A stretch of 64,000 bases of DNA. It comes from CAVPOO01 sp963707015. Its GTDB lineage: Bacteria; Pseudomonadota; Gammaproteobacteria; Thiohalobacterales; Thiohalobacteraceae. The notes beneath the pieces are model-generated. The model ran no database searches. It had not been told where the DNA came from and saw nothing but the letters and a program-made list of their open reading frames with translations. The stretch covers positions 574,518 through 638,517 of the forward strand of contig CAVPOO010000007.1 in assembly GCA_963707015.1 (NCBI GenBank). Direction: 5' to 3'. Shown piece after piece: positions 62,002-64,000 of the stretch. The first letter of the stretch is position 1. Each line of letters opens with the position of its first letter. The translations under genes and the position numbers were made by a program.

Positions 62002-63540
62002 GGCCAGAGGGGATATCCCGAGGCCGCCGCAGTCTGGTGCAAGGCGCGGTAGGTCTCCATGAGGTCCACGAGATCGCGCCAGTCGCGTTCATCGAGTCGG
62101 CGCCAGAGTCGAAATCCCATGTGACCCGGATCCAGCGTCCAGACACTCGAGAAGAGCAGGCCCGCGTCCTGGTCTTCGAGGGCACGCCGCAGCACCGACT
62201 CATCATCGAAGCTGGGCAGCAGCTGTTCCACCGGCGCCACCGTGACCTCGCAGGCCGCGGCGAGGTACCACCAGACCATGGAGACCTGGGCCAGGGTATC
62301 CTCATCGAGCTGATCCACGAGAGCTGGATCGGGCACATCGCAGAGGACAAATCCCAGCCCCCTGCCGGCGAGCGGTTGGATGAGTTCACTCAGGCCGTTA
62401 CGCTGGGCCAGTCGGCTCGCCAGTGTCCAGGCGCGGGCGCGTAATGACTTGAGATCCGACGAGTCGAGCCGCGCCGTCGTCTGAGGCGTAGGATCATCGA
62501 CTCGCCGCGGGTCGGTGTCGTCTTCGCAAGCCACGTCGGTGTCGCCGGCAGACGCCGACGGCGCCGAAGCCTCGACGGCGTCGCTCGCTATCGGCTGATC
62601 ACCCTCTCGTGCTGTCGCGTCGTCGGTTTCATTGGTCGGTAGTTCGGTCAAGGTAGACTCGTTCGCGTTGGTCGCCGCGATAGGCTCGGCATCAGACATG
62701 CCATCATCATCGCCGGTTTCGGTCAGCCAGTCGGCGCCAGCGTCCCGACCGCGTCGCCCCACCAAGTATCCTTCGAGCACCATGCTCACCTCGTGAATAC
62801 TCACCTCCGCCCGCTCTGCCATCTCAGCCTCCAGCGCACGTCGTAGATTGCCGATGTCCCATTCCGGACTGTCGTAGCGACGACAGAGCGCAGTGAACAC
62901 CTGGTCAAATTCGTCCTCCGTGTCCACGGCGCGATCGAGCCAGAGTGCGCGGACCGCGCGTTCCAGTTGCCGAATCCGTTCGACCTGGGGCCGACCCATG
63001 CCGCCTTTGAGCGCTGCAGGCAACACCGGCAACAGCCGCTCGACGGCATACACCATCTGGGAAATCAGCCCCTGGCTCAAGGCGTAGCCACGGTCGCTGA
63101 GTGCCTCAGCCAGCTGTGTCTGCGTCACGCTATCTCCACCCCGCTCTTCTTGGATCAGGCGCTTCAGCGCCTTGACGGCTAAGGCCCTATCGAGAAAGGT
63201 GAGATCGCCGCGGAGATCGTTTTCGCGCAGGTGTGCGAGCAGGACGTCGGCCTCCCCGGTCCAAGGTACGGTAAATACAGCTGACGTCGCGAAAACGCGC
63301 CTCGCCCGTCTCCTCGTACAGCGCCTGCAGGATCTTCAAGCGCGTGTTGCCGCCGGCACTAATCATGTAGCCCGTCTCACCCGGTCGCTGTGTCACGACC
63401 AGCGGCTGGTCCATGCCTTGTGCCCGGATGGACGCCTTGATGACATCAAATTTCGGATTGGCTGATTGCCGTGGATTGTGGTCGTAGAGCGCGATCTCGC
63501 GAACGTCGAGGACTCGGTGTTCTTCGGGCACAGGCTTCAT
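61998..63540 (-). pseudogene. parB: ParB-family protein, PFGI-1 class (TIGR03764), frameshifted
   Basis: Two frames make up one gene. 63540-63187 holds the ParB/sulfiredoxin-like N-terminus (VREIALYDHNPRQSANPKFD, GETGYMISAGGNTRLKILQA). 63128-61998 holds the HTH (TQLAEALSDRGYALSQGLIS, QMVYAVERLLPVLPAALKGG) and the long acidic linker and C-terminus. Between them the continuing frame gives WTGEADVLLAHLRENDLRGD, which is the expected family text, so one base is extra near CCTTGGACC (about 63265). The overall length is near that of the family, about 513 residues. It may be a true mutation or a sequence error. Confidence 0.85.
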
Positions 63541-63710
63541 CGGTGCTGAGCCCCTGCCAAACGACCTGCTCGTGAAGGCGTGCCCCGCACAAACGGCATC
63601 CGAAGCCCGCCATCGGTGGTGTTCAGCACCTCAGCCAGGTACTTCAGGGTTAACCCTGGACCGCAGTGGTCTAACAGAGCGTGATACCTCACCGAAACGA
63701 ATGATGACAC
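63537..63710 (-). CDS. small protein coupled to ParB gene
   Basis: About 57 residues read from GTG 63710 (VSSFVSVRYHALLD), with GGAAG before it; the frame is open to 63809. The text GPGLTLKYLAEVLNTTDGGL looks like a short HTH (like AlpA-type proteins). Its TGA overlaps the ParB ATG as ATGA, which supports it being translated. Confidence 0.5.
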   Translation of the reverse strand: MSSFVSVRYHALLDHCGPGLTLKYLAEVLNTTDGGLRMPFVRGTPSRAGRLAGAQHR

Positions 63711-63740
63711 CCTGTGTACTTCCGTGTGTGGGGGTGGCAT

Positions 63741-64000
63741 CAATACTAACCAGACCGCCCCGGTTAAACACGTTCGAAAGCGGCCACCGCGGCGGGCGCT
63801 TTCCGACATGATTCTTCTAACCTGCGCGCGTGCAGTTGAATTGGCCGCTCGTTGCGGCCGGGTAAGGTAGAAACGATTGAATGAGTTAAACGCGCCGACA
63901 AACGTCGGCCGAGTAGATCACTCGGGATTTACTTTCGGCAACGGCTTGGTTCGTCGATTAGCAGACGATTATATTCACCGTTACTAAATGAGAACTACCG
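63741..64000. promoter_or_regulatory. likely promoter region of the ICE maintenance operon
   Basis: No gene is seen. Small stems occur, such as GCCGAC-AAAC-GTCGGC near 63899-63914. The last 100 bases are AT-richer. The next ICE genes expected upstream (a DnaB-like helicase, ParA, integrase) are not in the window, unless they begin just beyond it. Confidence 0.4.

Noticed and set aside
1..64000. CRISPR array or rRNA genes
   Set aside because: No regularly spaced repeats with unique spacers and no rRNA-like sequence were seen on either strand.

Overview
The window looks like the accessory genome of a gammaproteobacterium. The evidence is the G+C-rich coding bias, the PFGI-1/PFL_47xx-type integrating conjugative element (ICE), and a tRNA-Arg(ACG) attachment sequence. 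Genus cannot be read from the sequence. Almost nothing here is obviously core chromosome. It is a pile-up of islands, insertion sequences (IS), toxin-antitoxin (TA) loci, a secreted/glycan cargo block and a truncated ICE.

Layout. 1-5.1 kb: exported proteins (an RCC1-repeat lipoprotein running off the left edge, a glycine-zipper lipoprotein, a GDSL hydrolase) and a CadC-like regulator split by a frameshift. 6.0-12.7 kb: a HTH protein and tyrosine integrase ending at a 46-bp tRNA-Arg 3'-half (7415-7460). Next come an AbiE-type TA pair, a DUF5677 gene and several transposase remnants, then the stump of a second integrase followed by an identical tRNA 3'-half (12663-12708). Neither copy keeps the 5' half of the tRNA, so this is a tandem accretion array. 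13.0-16.1 kb: an AbrB/PIN TA locus under a 40-bp palindrome, and a second PIN toxin whose antitoxin was cut by an IS. 16.2-17.2 kb: a 3'-truncated group II intron.

17.4-33.7 kb is cargo lying between two near-identical 1.19-kb IS copies in direct orientation. It holds a secreted papain-fold-like protein, a gingipain-type (C25) protease, a 2OG-Fe(II) oxygenase, a sulfotransferase-like protein, two glycosyltransferases, a beta-propeller protein, a small well-translated 107-residue peptide gene and a DUF6065 gene. The last seven look like a glycan or natural-product tailoring set, but their product is unknown.

34.9-63.8 kb is an ICE on the minus strand, reading from right to left. The maintenance part holds a ParB-family gene (frameshifted), DUF2857, STY4528, TIGR03761, ParR/ParM-like genes, DUF3577 and RadC. 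Then come cargo and a tyrosine recombinase. The transfer part holds TIGR03748, TIGR03759, SLT, TIGR03765, TraD, TIGR03747, RAQPRD, TIGR03758, TIGR03745, TIGR03750, TIGR03746, TIGR03749, TIGR03752 and TIGR03751. The transfer operon is cut by an IS1380 element (TSD CTAG) and an IS21 element (TSD ATAAG), and then ends abruptly at the right-hand copy of the 1.19-kb IS. The VirB4/TraC ATPase and everything normally beyond it are missing, so this ICE copy should not be self-transmissible.
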